Source: Burkholderia sp. Ax-1719
GTDB lineage: Bacteria > Pseudomonadota > Gammaproteobacteria > Burkholderiales > Burkholderiaceae
Length of the DNA: 64,000 nt
Assembly (NCBI RefSeq): GCF_011753055.1
Contig: NZ_VWWJ01000001.1
Location: 1,054,001-1,118,000, forward strand
Direction: 5' to 3'
This document shows, in pieces, positions 63,600 through 64,000 of the stretch (the stretch's first letter is position 1; each line of letters starts with the position of its first letter). Under the pieces are notes generated by a model. It saw only the letters and a program-made list of their open reading frames with translations. It was not told where the DNA came from and did not search any database. The position numbers and the translations under genes were made by a program.

Positions 63600-64000
63600 A
63601 TGCCTAACCACACCGCATTCCATCCTCTTCGCAAACTGATCAACGGCGGCAATCCCAATAGCCTTACACCGAACCAGGACGTCGTCGACCCACCGCTCGA
63701 AGCGTGGCTACGTCAGCACGAAGTTTCCTATCCGGCGTTTCTCGCGTATCAAGCGTCGCTCTTGAGCGACGTCGTCACGCCGTTTTCCGGGCGTTACGAT
63801 ACCGCCCGGCAGGAAAGCGACAATGCGTTCAACAAGTATCCGCTCTTCGTCACTTACTGCACGAACGTAGCCGACGTCGTGTCAACGATTCAATTCGCGC
63901 GTTCCCAACACCTGAGCGTCGTTGGACGGGCAGGCGGCCACAGCACGGCCGGCTACTCGGTACTAGACAACCGGATTGTCATCGACGTTTCCCAAATCAA
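63600..64000 (+). CDS. FAD-binding (PCMH/BBE-type) oxidoreductase, N-terminal part
   Basis: The ATG at 63600 has CAGGAGC a few bases upstream, and the frame is open to the right edge (133 codons). Residues about 80-130 (YPLFVTYCTNVADVVSTIQF, then VVGRAGGHSTAGYS) match the FAD-binding PCMH domain of the berberine-bridge/6-hydroxynicotine oxidase family; the His of GGHS usually links FAD covalently. It oxidises a small organic substrate. The rest lies outside the window, so the subfamily cannot be told. Confidence 0.88.
   Translation, partial: MPNHTAFHPLRKLINGGNPNSLTPNQDVVDPPLEAWLRQHEVSYPAFLAYQASLLSDVVTPFSGRYDTARQESDNAFNKYPLFVTYCTNVADVVSTIQFARSQHLSVVGRAGGHSTAGYSVLDNRIVIDVSQI

Overview
The window looks like a chromosomal segment of a Burkholderiaceae bacterium, most likely Paraburkholderia, Caballeronia or Burkholderia. 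This is inferred from the two small H-NS family proteins with the WxGxGxxPxW DNA-binding motif, the moderately high GC in the metabolic part, and the gene families present. No rRNA or tRNA gene and no CRISPR array was seen. Most of the window is accessory DNA: a long defence island (about 1-34 kb), a block of amino-acid catabolism genes mixed with gene remnants (about 35-49 kb), and a second defence and nucleoid-protein segment (about 49-62 kb).

Region 1 (1-16.5 kb). A very large NACHT-type NTPase with a C-terminal PD-(D/E)xK nuclease domain runs off the left edge. Divergent from it, behind a perfect 18-bp inverted repeat, is a tyrosine recombinase. Then come a two-gene cassette (SF1 helicase plus a single-pass membrane protein with a periplasmic cysteine module), a nuclease-STAND ATPase, and a McrBC type IV restriction pair whose McrB carries an unusual N-terminus.

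Region 2 (16.6-24.3 kb). This part holds mostly unrecognised genes: an RHH/HTH-like protein, a permuted papain-fold (YiiX-like) protein and a small helical protein in one minus-strand run; an operator-controlled hypothetical gene; a cold-shock-like protein next to about 400 bp of dense hairpins; a PemK-like/coiled-coil protein; and several exported or membrane proteins.

Region 3 (24.3-29.6 kb). A complete type III CBASS locus is encoded: CapW (WYL repressor) divergent from the CD-NTase, Cap7 HORMA, Cap6 TRIP13-like ATPase and Cap4 nuclease-SAVED effector. Repeated TATACG boxes lie in the control region.

Region 4 (29.6-34.8 kb). An AT-richer patch holds a small peptide with a double-glycine-like leader, a GH75 chitosanase-like enzyme without a signal peptide, a polytopic membrane protein and two secreted proteins.

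Region 5 (34.8-48.8 kb). A LysR/EamA exporter pair is followed by remnants of four genes (Lrp/AsnC, DapA-like, amino-acid ABC ATPase, threonine-dehydratase-like). Next is an apparent aspartate/asparagine and hydroxy-amino-acid catabolic cluster: an ornithine-cyclodeaminase-family protein, a dicarboxylate/glutamate symporter, RidA, two L-asparaginases, a DauR/YheO-type regulator, a DSD1-type PLP enzyme, a LysR regulator and an ABC amino-acid binding protein. Fragments resembling Wadjet JetC and JetD lie inside it.

Region 6 (49.6-64 kb). This holds an ADP-ribosyltransferase-like protein, an H-NS protein with two DNA-binding domains and a histone-H1-like tail, a PIN-like protein, a TerY-P triad (vWA, PP2C, kinase) with a fourth gene carrying the same cysteine module as the helicase cassette, a second H-NS, an Mrr-type nuclease, a lipocalin-like protein, and the start of an FAD-linked oxidase at the right edge. 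The most unusual observation is that cysteine module, shared by two different defence-type operons about 49 kb apart.
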